Source: Virgibacillus sp. NKC19-16
GTDB lineage: Bacteria > Bacillota > Bacilli > Bacillales > Amphibacillaceae
Length of the DNA: 64,000 nucleotides
Assembly (NCBI RefSeq): GCF_021560035.1
Contig: NZ_CP074373.1
Span: forward strand, 616,001 to 680,000
Direction: 5' to 3'
Shown: positions 24,726 through 32,884 of the stretch, piece by piece
How positions within the stretch are numbered: position 1 is the stretch's first letter
How the letters are laid out: each line of letters begins with the position of its first letter
The notes under the pieces: generated by a model
The model's database searches: none
The model's input: the letters and a program-made list of their open reading frames with translations, nothing else
What the model was told of the DNA's origin: nothing
Made by a program: the position numbers and the translations under genes

Positions 24726-24755
24726 AAACACCCCGCCCACCATAGGCAAGGTGCT
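24726..24755 (-). terminator. Terminator of the yfhE-like gene
   Basis: On the minus strand, GCACCTTGCC pairs with GGGCGGGGTG (wobbles), followed by six T. Confidence 0.78.
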
Positions 24756-24770
24756 CCATTTATCACTTTA

Positions 24771-24929
24771 TTATTTGAGTAAATCGGGATTTTCCCGTTT
24801 TGCTTCTCTTACTTTTGGCTTGCGGTACCCGCCGGCCATGTCAGCTTTTTTAAATTCCTTCGCATAATGTACTTCCTGTGCATCGGAAAGTTCTCTATTA
24901 TCTGTTGGTTGATATTGTGTCTTTGGCAT
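24771..24929 (-). CDS. YfhE-like small protein, 52 residues
   Basis: The central LSDAQEVHYAKEFKKADMAGGYRKPK resembles the YfhE family of Bacillaceae from memory. It is hydrophilic, basic and without membrane segments. ATG at 24929 follows AAAGGAT at 7 bp; codons further upstream are not needed. Function unknown. Single gene with its own terminator, divergent from popT. Confidence 0.68.
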   Translation of the reverse strand: MPKTQYQPTDNRELSDAQEVHYAKEFKKADMAGGYRKPKVREAKRENPDLLK

Positions 24930-25094
24930 TATAATTATCCTTTCATCTAAAAATTCTCGTTCTATTATATATCTTCCCGAAAACAATAAATTAAAACATG
25001 CTGGTATAATTATATATAAAATACAAGCATATTTTGATATAATTAGTCCTATGTTTATTATATATCGCTAACTATTAAGGGAGAATCTAGAGCT

Positions 25095-25910
25095 ATGGAA
25101 TGGAAAAATATTTATCGTGGTTTAATAATGGGAGCGAGCGATGTCATCCCGGGGGTAAGCGGAGGTACCATTGCTGTTTTACTCGGTATTTACGACCGGC
25201 TAATTGCCGCGATTAACGGGTTTGTAAGTAAAGATTGGAAAAAGCAATTAGGGTTCTTAATTCCCTTAGGCGTTGGAATTGTAACTGCCATATTTTTATT
25301 AGCGAACGTGATTGAATGGTTGTTTGAACATTATCCGGGACCAACACAATTTTTCTTCCTTGGGTTGATTCTTGGTGTTTTGCCATATTTATTTCACAAA
25401 GCTGATGCCAAGCACACGTTCAAACTGAAGCAATTTGTTTTTTTAATCATCGCCGTTATACTCGTTGCATCATTAGCTTTTTTTAATCCTAACGAAGGTG
25501 CTGTTATTGAAAATATCACCGGGTCTACGTATATTCTACTATTCTTTTCAGGTTTCATCGCAAGTAGTGCAATGATTGTGCCGGGAATTAGTGGATCATT
25601 TATGTTGTTGCTTATCGGTGTTTATTCTACAATCATTTCTGCTATAAGCAATTTACAGTTTGATATTATTGCCGTTACTGGTGTAGGCATTGTTATTGGC
25701 CTTGCAGTAATGAGTAAAATCATTCACTATTTCTTAACGAATCACTACACGGGAACATTTGCCATTATTATCGGGCTGGTTATCGGATCCATTTTCGTCG
25801 TATTTCCAGGCTGGCCTATGGACATACCCTTATTACTGCTTAGTGTTGTGACATTTGCAGCAGGACTCTTCGTCGCATATATCCTAGGAAAAGTGGAATA
25901 CCAGGAGTAA
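25095..25910 (+). CDS. popT: Undecaprenyl-phosphate translocase, DUF368 family
   Basis: 271 residues and about eight membrane helices. Two inverted signature loops stand out: GASDVIPGVSGGT near 14-26 and MIVPGISGSF near 155-164, as in DUF368. The family (PopT) was recently shown to recycle the C55 lipid carrier across the membrane for cell-wall synthesis, with particular importance at high pH or sodium. That fits an alkali- or salt-adapted Bacillaceae, although this habitat is my inference. ATG at 25095 follows AAGGGAG with longer spacing. Single gene. Confidence 0.88.
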   Translation: MEWKNIYRGLIMGASDVIPGVSGGTIAVLLGIYDRLIAAINGFVSKDWKKQLGFLIPLGVGIVTAIFLLANVIEWLFEHYPGPTQFFFLGLILGVLPYLFHKADAKHTFKLKQFVFLIIAVILVASLAFFNPNEGAVIENITGSTYILLFFSGFIASSAMIVPGISGSFMLLLIGVYSTIISAISNLQFDIIAVTGVGIVIGLAVMSKIIHYFLTNHYTGTFAIIIGLVIGSIFVVFPGWPMDIPLLLLSVVTFAAGLFVAYILGKVEYQE

Positions 25911-25979
25911 GCAAACGATGAGACATCTATTGAAAAAGACAGTACAATAAAAGTAGAAGCTAAAAAGGGGTGTATTGAA

Positions 25980-26300
25980 ATGGAAGCTATAAATACAGTA
26001 GAGGAATTCAATGAAGTTATTAACAGCGAAGAGCCAGTTATCGTTAAGTTTTTTGCTGATTGGTGTCCCGATTGCAAGCGTATGAACATGTTCATTGGTG
26101 ATGTTATGGACGAATTTAACAATTACAAATGGTATGAAGTCAACAGTGATGAAGTAAATGGCCTTGCCGAAAAATATGAAGTCATGGGTATTCCAAGTAT
26201 TTTGATCTTCAAGAACGGTGAGAAGCTAGCACACCAACATAGTGCCTACACGAAGTCACCAGAATCTGTAACCGAATTTCTCCATCAGCAATTAGCTTAA
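25980..26300 (+). CDS. Thioredoxin-family protein with WCPDC active site
   Basis: 106 residues, a full thioredoxin fold: VKFFADWCPDCKRM with Cys29 and Cys32, cis-Pro in MGIPSILIFKNG. The CPDC centre differs from the CGPC of thioredoxin, so the redox potential and partners probably differ; B. subtilis YdbP-like proteins are the nearest I recall. ATG at 25980 follows AAAGGGG. It is cytosolic (no signal). A strong terminator follows. Confidence 0.9.
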   Translation: MEAINTVEEFNEVINSEEPVIVKFFADWCPDCKRMNMFIGDVMDEFNNYKWYEVNSDEVNGLAEKYEVMGIPSILIFKNGEKLAHQHSAYTKSPESVTEFLHQQLA

Positions 26301-26309
26301 AGGTAATAT

Positions 26310-26345
26310 AACGATCATTCCATCTGAGCGGAATGATCGTTTTTT
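26310..26345. terminator. Bidirectional terminator
   Basis: AACGATCATTCC (26310-26321) pairs with GGAATGATCGTT (26330-26341), then T-run. It lies between the convergent thioredoxin-like and VOC genes. Confidence 0.88.
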
Positions 26346-26974
26346 CATACCAATTCGAAGGTCAGGTTTTCACTATTTTCTATGCGTAAGATCCCGTTCT
26401 TTAGCTCTACTTTATTATTAACGACATCGAGCTGATAGATGTGATTCAATAATTCCTGATCTTCTACTCCAAATGTAATGGAATGCAAATGCTGCTTATT
26501 TAGCACACGTTCGTTCTGCGGCATATTTTTCCCATTACTCCACTCAATTAAAAATGGAAGCTGCTTGTTTGATTCAGGAAATAACATTCTCCATTGTAAG
26601 GCCGACCCATCAGGCCGCGCTCTGCTTCCAGGGATCGGCCCTGTGTACGCTATATGCTTTGCGTCAAAATGTTTGATGTACTCATCCATACTTTCCGTGC
26701 GTAATGCAAATTGCATGACTCCTTCAAAATTAATACGAAACGCGGACGCGAGCTGCTGAATAAGCGGATTTGCTGATTTATCCGCAATACCTTCATCAAA
26801 AATCCCTATCCACTCGATATAGCATTCGTTTTCCAAATAGGCTAGGTAATTATATGTTCCCCAATTGTCATGCTTGCCTCCTTCGATGGTTGTAACATGA
26901 TATTTTTTTCCAAAATCATGGGCAGCTTGTGCCGGATCTTTCGCTGCAACGACGATGTGGTCAATGGCTAGCAT
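26345..26974 (-). CDS. VOC/glyoxalase-like domain protein
   Basis: 209 residues. It opens LAIDHIVVAAKDPAQAAHDFGKKY, a beta-alpha-beta vicinal-oxygen-chelate module with a His metal-ligand candidate (DHIVV), followed by ECYIEWIGI (Glu candidate). The second half has HSITFGVED. It is the longer Glyoxalase_3-like form with an internal substrate-binding insertion (SRARPDGSALQWRML). The reaction is unknown. ATG at 26974. Single gene. Confidence 0.78.
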   Translation of the reverse strand: MLAIDHIVVAAKDPAQAAHDFGKKYHVTTIEGGKHDNWGTYNYLAYLENECYIEWIGIFDEGIADKSANPLIQQLASAFRINFEGVMQFALRTESMDEYIKHFDAKHIAYTGPIPGSRARPDGSALQWRMLFPESNKQLPFLIEWSNGKNMPQNERVLNKQHLHSITFGVEDQELLNHIYQLDVVNNKVELKNGILRIENSENLTFELV

Positions 26975-27193
26975 AAAATCAAATCAACTCCTCGAAATGT
27001 ACTGATGAAAAAATGTCTGGTTCTTGCAACTACAATCGAATTTTTTCTCATATAGGGGGTATATTTTTATATAAAATTTGCCTCTTTTTTCGCCCTTCTT
27101 TCGATTATACCAGTGAACCCCACTAGTTCTTATCGCAATTTTACCGAGTTCTTAGTATAATGAAAAGAAATTTATACCAAGGGGGACTTAGAA

Positions 27194-27757
27194 ATGAAAA
27201 ATCCAATACTTAAAGATTTTCCTCATGAATTTTACACAAAACACCTATTTATCCGCTTGCCGCTCCCAGGTGACTTTGAAGGAGTATACCAAGCCATTGA
27301 AGCGAGTAAACAGGATTTGAAAAAATGGCTCCCATTTGCCAGGAAGGATCAGTCGCTGGAGGATGTAGAGATAAGTGTACGAGAGGCGCATGTACAATTT
27401 TTAAAACGGGAAGATTTACGTTTACATGTGTTCCACCGGGAGACAGGTGATTTTATTGGATCTTCCGGGTTGCATCGCATCGATTGGGAAATTCCTAAAT
27501 TTGAAATTGGTTATTGGGTTGACTCCAGACAAAGCGGAAAAGGCTATATGACTGAAGCAGTAGAGGGGATTGCTGACTTTGCCTTTAGGGAACTGAAGGC
27601 AAACAGGGTTGAAATATGTTGCGATACCAAAAATGCCAAGAGTAGAGCGATACCTGAACGGTTAGGATTCTCATTGGAGGGTATTCATTATAATGATTCC
27701 ATCCAAATTGATGGGGAAGAATTAAGAGATACGTGTGTTTATGCGAAAATTAAATAA
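27194..27757 (+). CDS. GNAT N-acetyltransferase, RimJ/RimL type
   Basis: 187 residues. Acetyl-CoA-binding motif A is visible as FEIGYWVDSRQSGKGYMTEAVEGIADFAF, with the pyrophosphate loop RQSGKG, and motif B as NRVEICCDTKNAKSRAIPERLGFSLEG. The opening TKHLFIRLPLPGD is usual for RimJ/RimL-type enzymes acting on protein N-termini or small amines. ATG at 27194 follows AAGGGGG. The substrate cannot be assigned. Single gene before the ykoGH-like system. Confidence 0.87.
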   Translation: MKNPILKDFPHEFYTKHLFIRLPLPGDFEGVYQAIEASKQDLKKWLPFARKDQSLEDVEISVREAHVQFLKREDLRLHVFHRETGDFIGSSGLHRIDWEIPKFEIGYWVDSRQSGKGYMTEAVEGIADFAFRELKANRVEICCDTKNAKSRAIPERLGFSLEGIHYNDSIQIDGEELRDTCVYAKIK

Positions 27758-27824
27758 TTACTGCTCTATTTTCATGCATTTCATGGTATAGTACAGAAAA
27801 GAGATCTATAAAGCAGGTGAATAC

Positions 27825-28517
27825 ATGGAAAAGCCAGCTATTCTGATTGTGGAAGATGAACGGAAATTAAGCCGGGTTTTGCAACTGGAGCTTGATTATG
27901 AAAATTACAACACGGAAATTGCGGATAATGGAAATGATGCACTTCGCTTGATGAAGGAAAGCGATTGGGATTTAGTATTGCTTGATATTATGCTTCCTGG
28001 CTTGAGCGGATTGGAAGTATTACGAAGAATTAGACGGACAGATGATAGCACGCCAATTATTTTACTGACAGCCCGTGATGAGATTCATGATAAAGTGAGC
28101 GGCCTGGATTTAGGTGCAAATGATTATATAACGAAGCCATTTCAAATCGAGGAACTGCTTGCTCGTATCCGAGTACATCTCAGGAAACCTGTAACACAAA
28201 AAAACAACGGAAATGATCTCAACGTAGGTGACTTACATGTCGATTTAAATGCCCATGAAGTGAAGCGGGATGGCCGGGCAATTGAGCTTACGCCACGGGA
28301 GTTTGACTTGCTTGTATGTTTGTTGAAAAATAAAAATATCGTTCTTACACGAGATCAGCTTATTGAAAACGTTTGGGGATTTGATTATTTTGGTGATACA
28401 AATGTTGTGGATGTCTATATCCGTTATTTACGTCAGAAAATGGATAAGGGACACGATCAGGCCTATATCCAAACAGTTCGCGGTGTAGGATATACGATAA
28501 AGGATCAGGTCCAATGA
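27825..28517 (+). CDS. ykoG: OmpR-family response regulator, YkoG-like
   Basis: 230 residues. Receiver with IVEDERK, phosphoacceptor Asp54 (VLLDIMLPGLSG), Lys in YITKPFQIEELL; winged helix with LTPREFDLLVCLL and NVVDVYIRYLRQKM, ending TVRGVGYTIK. ATG at 27825. Its stop overlaps the kinase start by 4 bp (ATGA). The order regulator-kinase-PepSY protein equals ykoG-ykoH-ykoI of B. subtilis, which is why I use the symbol. Confidence 0.85.
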   Translation: MEKPAILIVEDERKLSRVLQLELDYENYNTEIADNGNDALRLMKESDWDLVLLDIMLPGLSGLEVLRRIRRTDDSTPIILLTARDEIHDKVSGLDLGANDYITKPFQIEELLARIRVHLRKPVTQKNNGNDLNVGDLHVDLNAHEVKRDGRAIELTPREFDLLVCLLKNKNIVLTRDQLIENVWGFDYFGDTNVVDVYIRYLRQKMDKGHDQAYIQTVRGVGYTIKDQVQ

Positions 28518-29860
28518 AACTGCGGACGAAAATTCAACTGTTTTCAAGTTTGTTTATGCTGGTGTTAATTTTATTAGTCACATCCATTTATTACTTGTTT
28601 TACAATATAACTGCTGACAGTGAACTGGAGCAATTAGCTGCCCAAACAAATACGATTGTTGAAACACTTAATTCCAATCCGGGTATTCCAACAAACGACC
28701 TGTTAGGTGCATACTTACCGACAGACGGCATGATTCGTGTCATTGGAGAAGATGGTAGCTTGATCACAGAACTAAAGAAACCAACTATATCCAGTGATTT
28801 AGCCCATGAGTTTTCCATAAATGAATCGCAAACCATTGTATCGCAGGAAAACGCGGCAGATGTTGCCGTGATTTCAAAACCGATCATATGGAATAATGGG
28901 GATGTTGTCACATTGCAGGTTTCCAATCACCTGTTAGCACTTGAGGAAACGATGACGACTCTATTTTATGTATTGGTTGTTGCTTCAATAATTATGCTTG
29001 TCCCATCGATAATTGCCGGGATCGTATTAAGCAGATTCTTACTCAGTCCGATTAAAGCACTCATTCAAACCATGAAAGAAAACACAAGACATGCAAATTG
29101 GAAAAAGATTGATGCGGGGAATCGTTCTCGAGATGAGCTTTATGAAATGGAAAAGACATTCAATGAAATGATTGATTATTTAAAGGATAATTTTGAGAAA
29201 CAAGAGGTATTTGTCTCCGATGCTTCTCATGAACTCAAAACGCCAATTTCTATTGTGAAAAGTTATGCGCAGTTACTTGGAAGAAGGGGAAGAGAAAATC
29301 CGGAATTATTTAATGAATCTGTGGAGGCGATTGATTCTGAAGCGGATCGCATGCAGAAATTGGTAGAGCAGATGCTGTCACTTGCAAAAAATAAAACAGA
29401 AGCCGAAATGCAGCAGGTGGATATGACCATGCTCTGCGAAGAGACAATTGCTACTTTTAAAGGTGCTTATGCGCGGGAAATTATTTTTGAGAAGCGGATT
29501 CCAAAACTGCTCGTAAGTGGAAATCCGAATCAATTACAGCAAGTTATCTATATTTTAATTGATAATGCATTAAAATACAGTAATGATGAAATTAAAGTTG
29601 TCATCTCAGAAAGAAACAATGAAGCTATTTTCAATGTAACAGATTACGGCCAGGGAATCTCGGAAAAAGAACAGGAGCGGATCTTTGACCGTTTTTACCG
29701 GATCGATAAAGCGAGAAGCAGGGATACAGGTGGAACCGGACTAGGTTTAGCCATTGCAAAGTCAATCGCTGATGCGCATAATGGCAGGTTATCCGTCACA
29801 AGTAATGTTGGCGTGGGCTCAACATTTACGCTAACCCTGCCAATAGTGAATGAAAATTAA
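28514..29860 (+). CDS. ykoH: Sensor histidine kinase, YkoH-like
   Basis: 448 residues. Helices ~8-30 and ~150-173 flank an extracytoplasmic domain of ~120 residues; HAMP, then VSDASHELKTPISIVKSYAQLL with His239, N-box YILIDNALKYS, G-boxes VTDYGQGISEKEQERIF and GGTGLGLAIAKSIA. Translation is coupled to the regulator by the ATGA overlap. The stimulus is unknown; pairing with an exported PepSY protein suggests an envelope signal or protease-related control. Confidence 0.87.
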   Translation: MKLRTKIQLFSSLFMLVLILLVTSIYYLFYNITADSELEQLAAQTNTIVETLNSNPGIPTNDLLGAYLPTDGMIRVIGEDGSLITELKKPTISSDLAHEFSINESQTIVSQENAADVAVISKPIIWNNGDVVTLQVSNHLLALEETMTTLFYVLVVASIIMLVPSIIAGIVLSRFLLSPIKALIQTMKENTRHANWKKIDAGNRSRDELYEMEKTFNEMIDYLKDNFEKQEVFVSDASHELKTPISIVKSYAQLLGRRGRENPELFNESVEAIDSEADRMQKLVEQMLSLAKNKTEAEMQQVDMTMLCEETIATFKGAYAREIIFEKRIPKLLVSGNPNQLQQVIYILIDNALKYSNDEIKVVISERNNEAIFNVTDYGQGISEKEQERIFDRFYRIDKARSRDTGGTGLGLAIAKSIADAHNGRLSVTSNVGVGSTFTLTLPIVNEN

Positions 29861-29865
29861 TGTCA

Positions 29866-29887
29866 TTCTCATCAAATTCTAATCTTA
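29866..29887 (+). promoter_or_regulatory. 11-bp direct repeat, candidate YkoG operator
   Basis: TTCTCATCAAA (29866-29876) is followed directly by TTCTAATCTTA (29877-29887). The 11-bp step and position just before the -35 box of the next gene fit a PhoB/OmpR-type activator site. Confidence 0.55.
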
Positions 29888-29893
29888 ATCACA

Positions 29894-29921
29894 TTGTTCC
29901 TTCATTCTCCGAGGATATGAT
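29894..29921 (+). promoter_or_regulatory. Promoter of the PepSY gene
   Basis: TTGTTC (29894-29899), a 16-bp spacer, TATGAT (29916-29921). Confidence 0.6.
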
Positions 29922-29952
29922 ATAAGTAACAACAAACAAGGAGGAAAAAGAA

Positions 29953-30597
29953 ATGAAGAAAAAATTAGGAGTTACAATTGGAGCCACGGCAGCTGCTGCT
30001 GTTTTAGGATTAGGTATTTATCAATCGAATGCCTCCGAGACTAATCCGGAATTATCCACAGATGAGATTCGTCAAATGGTCACAGATCAATATCCTGGAA
30101 CCATTACGGAACTCGAATTGGAAAAGGATAGCAATAGGGCAGTTTATGAAGTGGAAGTAGAAAACGATGGGAAAGAATACGATATAAAACTAGATGGCAG
30201 CAGTGGGGAAGTGTTGAATCTGAAGGAAAGAGAACTCTCCTCAGGCAATGTAGAAATAACTGAAAAAGATGATGATGCGGACGACAGAGATGATAACGCA
30301 GATGACAGAGACGACAACCAAGGTAATACAAATAACAATGACAGCCAAGACGACGGTAACAATAATGGAAATTCATCAACTAAATCTAACAACAATACCG
30401 TTATTGACTTAGAAAAGGCAGAGGAAATTGCATTAAATGAATTTGATGGAAAGATTACAGACCTTGAGCTTGACGAAGATGACGGCCGTCGTATGTACGA
30501 AATTGAACTTGAAAAAGGTGAAGACGAAGCGGAAATAGAGATTGATGCGTATACTGGAGAAATCCTTGTCATTGAAATCGATAGGGAAGATGATTAA
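29953..30597 (+). CDS. ykoI: Exported PepSY-domain protein, YkoI-like
   Basis: 214 residues. N-terminal signal or anchor (KKKLGVTIGATAAAAVLGLGIYQSNA), then two PepSY repeats: ~35-85 (MVTDQYPGTITELELEKDSNRAVYEVEVE type, with YDIKLDGSSGEVL) and ~150-212 (EIALNEFDGKITDLELDEDDGRRMYEIELE type, with AEIEIDAYTGEIL). They are joined by an Asp/Asn-rich linker with DDRDDNADDRDDN repeats. PepSY domains are thought to inhibit peptidases. ATG at 29953 follows AAGGAGG. Its own promoter with direct repeats suggests it is the target of the adjacent two-component system. Confidence 0.85.
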   Translation: MKKKLGVTIGATAAAAVLGLGIYQSNASETNPELSTDEIRQMVTDQYPGTITELELEKDSNRAVYEVEVENDGKEYDIKLDGSSGEVLNLKERELSSGNVEITEKDDDADDRDDNADDRDDNQGNTNNNDSQDDGNNNGNSSTKSNNNTVIDLEKAEEIALNEFDGKITDLELDEDDGRRMYEIELEKGEDEAEIEIDAYTGEILVIEIDREDD

Positions 30598-30608
30598 TCT
30601 TCAACTGA

Positions 30609-30637
30609 GCTACCAGTTTTTATGCTGGTAGCCTTTT
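30609..30637 (+). terminator. Terminator of the PepSY gene
   Basis: GCTACCAG (30609-30616) pairs with CTGGTAGC (30625-30632), then a short T-run. Confidence 0.82.
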
Positions 30638-30697
30638 CCATTACATAACCGGATTCCTCATTAAATACATATAACGTTAAGGATTGGAGACGATAAC

Positions 30698-31594
30698 ATG
30701 CCGAACTACGACAAAGCGCTATTTCTATACAATGGCAATGCCGGAGCAAATGATATGGAGCAAAAATTGGCGCAGACCTTACCTGTACTAGCTAAAGTTA
30801 TAAAAGAGCTCACCGTTATTCAAACGAACAGCGTTGAGGAAGCAAAAAGAACATGTGTTACTTTTGCCAAACAGATAGATCTTCTTATTATCCTTGGAGG
30901 AGATGGTACAGTACATACATGTATTAATAGTATCGCAGCTTTGGAAAAAAGGCCGGTTATCGCAATATTGCCTGGTGGAACGTCCAATGACTTTAGCAGA
31001 ATGCTGCAAATGCCACAAAATCTAAAGCAGGCGGCAGGGACAATCGTTGATGGGGAAACGGTAGATATTGATCTTGGCAAATCCGGTGAAAAGTACTTCC
31101 TCAACTTTTGGGGCATTGGCTTAGTATCGGAGGCATCGCAGAATATAAATGAGGATCAAAAAAATAGCTTTGGTATACTGAGTTATTTTATGAGTACGCT
31201 CCGTTCCGTAAATCAGGCTGAGCCGTTCCACTATGAAGTTCAAGCAGATGATGCCACTCATGACGGAGAGGCTGTAATGATTTTGGTTCTAAATGGGAAA
31301 TTCATTGGAACAAGAGAACTACCCATTCCTTCCATAGCCCCGAATGATGGAAAACTGGATGTGTTAATTGTAAAAAATTCTACGTTGGCCTCATTTCGGG
31401 AACTGTTATCCATGAACAATCCAAACATTGATTCAGAGCAATTAAATGAATTGGATTATTTTCAGGCAACAGATCTGAAGGTAACAACGGATAGTTATCA
31501 GGATATTGATATGGATGGTGAAATTAGTGAGACAACTCCGTCTGAAATTGTGCTGTTGCCTGGGCATATTAGGATGGTTCGATCACGAGGGTAG
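30698..31594 (+). CDS. ytlR: Diacylglycerol/lipid kinase-family protein
   Basis: 298 residues, DAGK catalytic fold. The nucleotide-binding GGDGT lies at 67-71, the second conserved stretch is LPGGTSNDFSRML, and the C-terminal domain has NGKFIGTRELPIPSIAPNDGKLDVLIV. Such enzymes phosphorylate diacylglycerol or related lipids at the inner membrane face. The closest B. subtilis relative is probably YtlR, with DgkB/BmrU also possible. ATG at 30698 follows TTGGAGACG. It stands alone after the PepSY terminator. Confidence 0.85.
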   Translation: MPNYDKALFLYNGNAGANDMEQKLAQTLPVLAKVIKELTVIQTNSVEEAKRTCVTFAKQIDLLIILGGDGTVHTCINSIAALEKRPVIAILPGGTSNDFSRMLQMPQNLKQAAGTIVDGETVDIDLGKSGEKYFLNFWGIGLVSEASQNINEDQKNSFGILSYFMSTLRSVNQAEPFHYEVQADDATHDGEAVMILVLNGKFIGTRELPIPSIAPNDGKLDVLIVKNSTLASFRELLSMNNPNIDSEQLNELDYFQATDLKVTTDSYQDIDMDGEISETTPSEIVLLPGHIRMVRSRG

Positions 31595-31738
31595 ACTAGA
31601 ACAATTGACAGTCGAAATAAGCGGTGTGAAAAAGTTATAGATAAATAAAATTAGGTCAAAAGAATTAATTAACAATCAGAACTACAGTTACCAAAGTAGT
31701 ACTTTCATACTGTCTTTTTGGAAAGATAGTAATAGTTG

Positions 31739-31767
31739 TTGACAATGGAAAATGCTACTATTAGATT
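31739..31767 (+). promoter_or_regulatory. Candidate promoter upstream of the Tad locus
   Basis: TTGACA (31739-31744), a 17-bp spacer, TAGATT (31762-31767). It would give a leader of ~350 nt before cpaB; a nearer promoter is not clear. Confidence 0.45.
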
Positions 31768-31873
31768 AAAGATAATATCTTATAAATTGTTAAGGTATTT
31801 TTTTGTATGTAAGTACCTGACCTAAACCTACCCCGATATTTACTCTACAATAGATAGATACATAGTTACATGG

Positions 31874-31906
31874 TGTGGCAAAAATGTGGCAAAAGTATGG
31901 TATATA
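31874..31906 (+). promoter_or_regulatory. Tandem 11-bp direct repeats before the Tad operon
   Basis: TGTGGCAAAAA (31874-31884) is followed directly by TGTGGCAAAAG (31885-31895) and a partial TATGGTATATA. They are in the 534-bp gene-free stretch before cpaB. The spacing is that of a response-regulator operator; AAATGTGG also occurs in the repeats before htrA. Confidence 0.5.
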
Positions 31907-32128
31907 CAAACGGTTGATTATGATTTTGCTACAAATGCCTATTAAGTAGTTTTATACTTTTTTAAAAAAATTAATGATAGAATGTTAAAAAATTCGCACC
32001 AAGGGAACAGGAGTTTCATATTACACAATTTTCCCTAAAGTTCGTCGTTGGTCACCTGATTGACATATTTTATATTTACGTAATCATTGTTAAATAGGTA
32101 TAGAAAAAAGAAGAAAAGAGGTTAAAAA

Positions 32129-32845
32129 GTGCTGGAATCAAAGCGTAAAGCGATCATATTTCTATTAATAGCAATTGCACTTGCAGTAATATCCGGATTT
32201 CTTGTCTTACAAAAAGTACAAGCTTTAAATACGGATTTAGGAACAGAAGTAACCATTTATGTAGCAAACGGTGACATTAGCTCAAGGCAAATTATTACTC
32301 CGGATGATGTAACGACAGATGAAGTACCTAACAGTTATTTACGTGATGAACATGTAACGGATATCGATGATTTTGTAAATAAAGTTTCTGTAGTTCCTTT
32401 GTCAGAGGGAGATGTTATTACGAAAAACATGTTAAAAGAGGCCTCATCTGTTACGGAAGCTGAAAATCGAATAATCTCACTTATACAATCAGAAAAAGTG
32501 TTTTTTGATGAAGCTCTGACAGCATTGGATCGGGTGGACATTCTGGTGTCTCATAGTTTCGATGAAGAGCCGGTTACCGAAGTCTTTATGGAAGATGTAA
32601 AAGTGGCAAGAGTTGCTCAGAGTGAAGGAGAGTTCTCCGGAGTGCAGGTTGAGGTGCCCTATGATATGGTACCACAACTGATACATATGCAAAATTACGC
32701 GGACAGTTTTCGAATCGTCAAAGCGAATGTAGGGCAATTGCCACCAGCAGATCAAAATAGTGGTGAGTCTTCAGAAGATGAGGATAGTAATGGCGACCAA
32801 AATCAGTCAAATGAGAATGAAGAAGGCAATAATAACGACGAGTAA
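32129..32845 (+). CDS. cpaB: Flp pilus assembly protein CpaB (RcpC), SAF domain
   Basis: 238 residues. An N-terminal membrane helix (AIIFLLIAIALAVISGFLVL) anchors an extracytoplasmic SAF-type domain (~38-105: VTIYVANGDISSRQIITPDDVTTDEVP, LSEGDVITKNML) and a second globular part, ending in an acidic Ser/Asn/Gln tail of ~35 residues. CpaB/RcpC proteins are accessory parts of Tad pili. GTG at 32129 follows AAGAGG. First gene of the 12-kb Tad cluster. Confidence 0.86.
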   Translation: MLESKRKAIIFLLIAIALAVISGFLVLQKVQALNTDLGTEVTIYVANGDISSRQIITPDDVTTDEVPNSYLRDEHVTDIDDFVNKVSVVPLSEGDVITKNMLKEASSVTEAENRIISLIQSEKVFFDEALTALDRVDILVSHSFDEEPVTEVFMEDVKVARVAQSEGEFSGVQVEVPYDMVPQLIHMQNYADSFRIVKANVGQLPPADQNSGESSEDEDSNGDQNQSNENEEGNNNDE

Positions 32846-32884
32846 TAACCAATTCACATTAAGTTAGTCGGGTGGAGGAAATAT

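Noticed and set aside
32060-32088. TTGACA near cpaB as the proximal Tad promoter
   Set aside because: No acceptable -10 at 16-18 bp; TAATCA at 15 bp is too poor.
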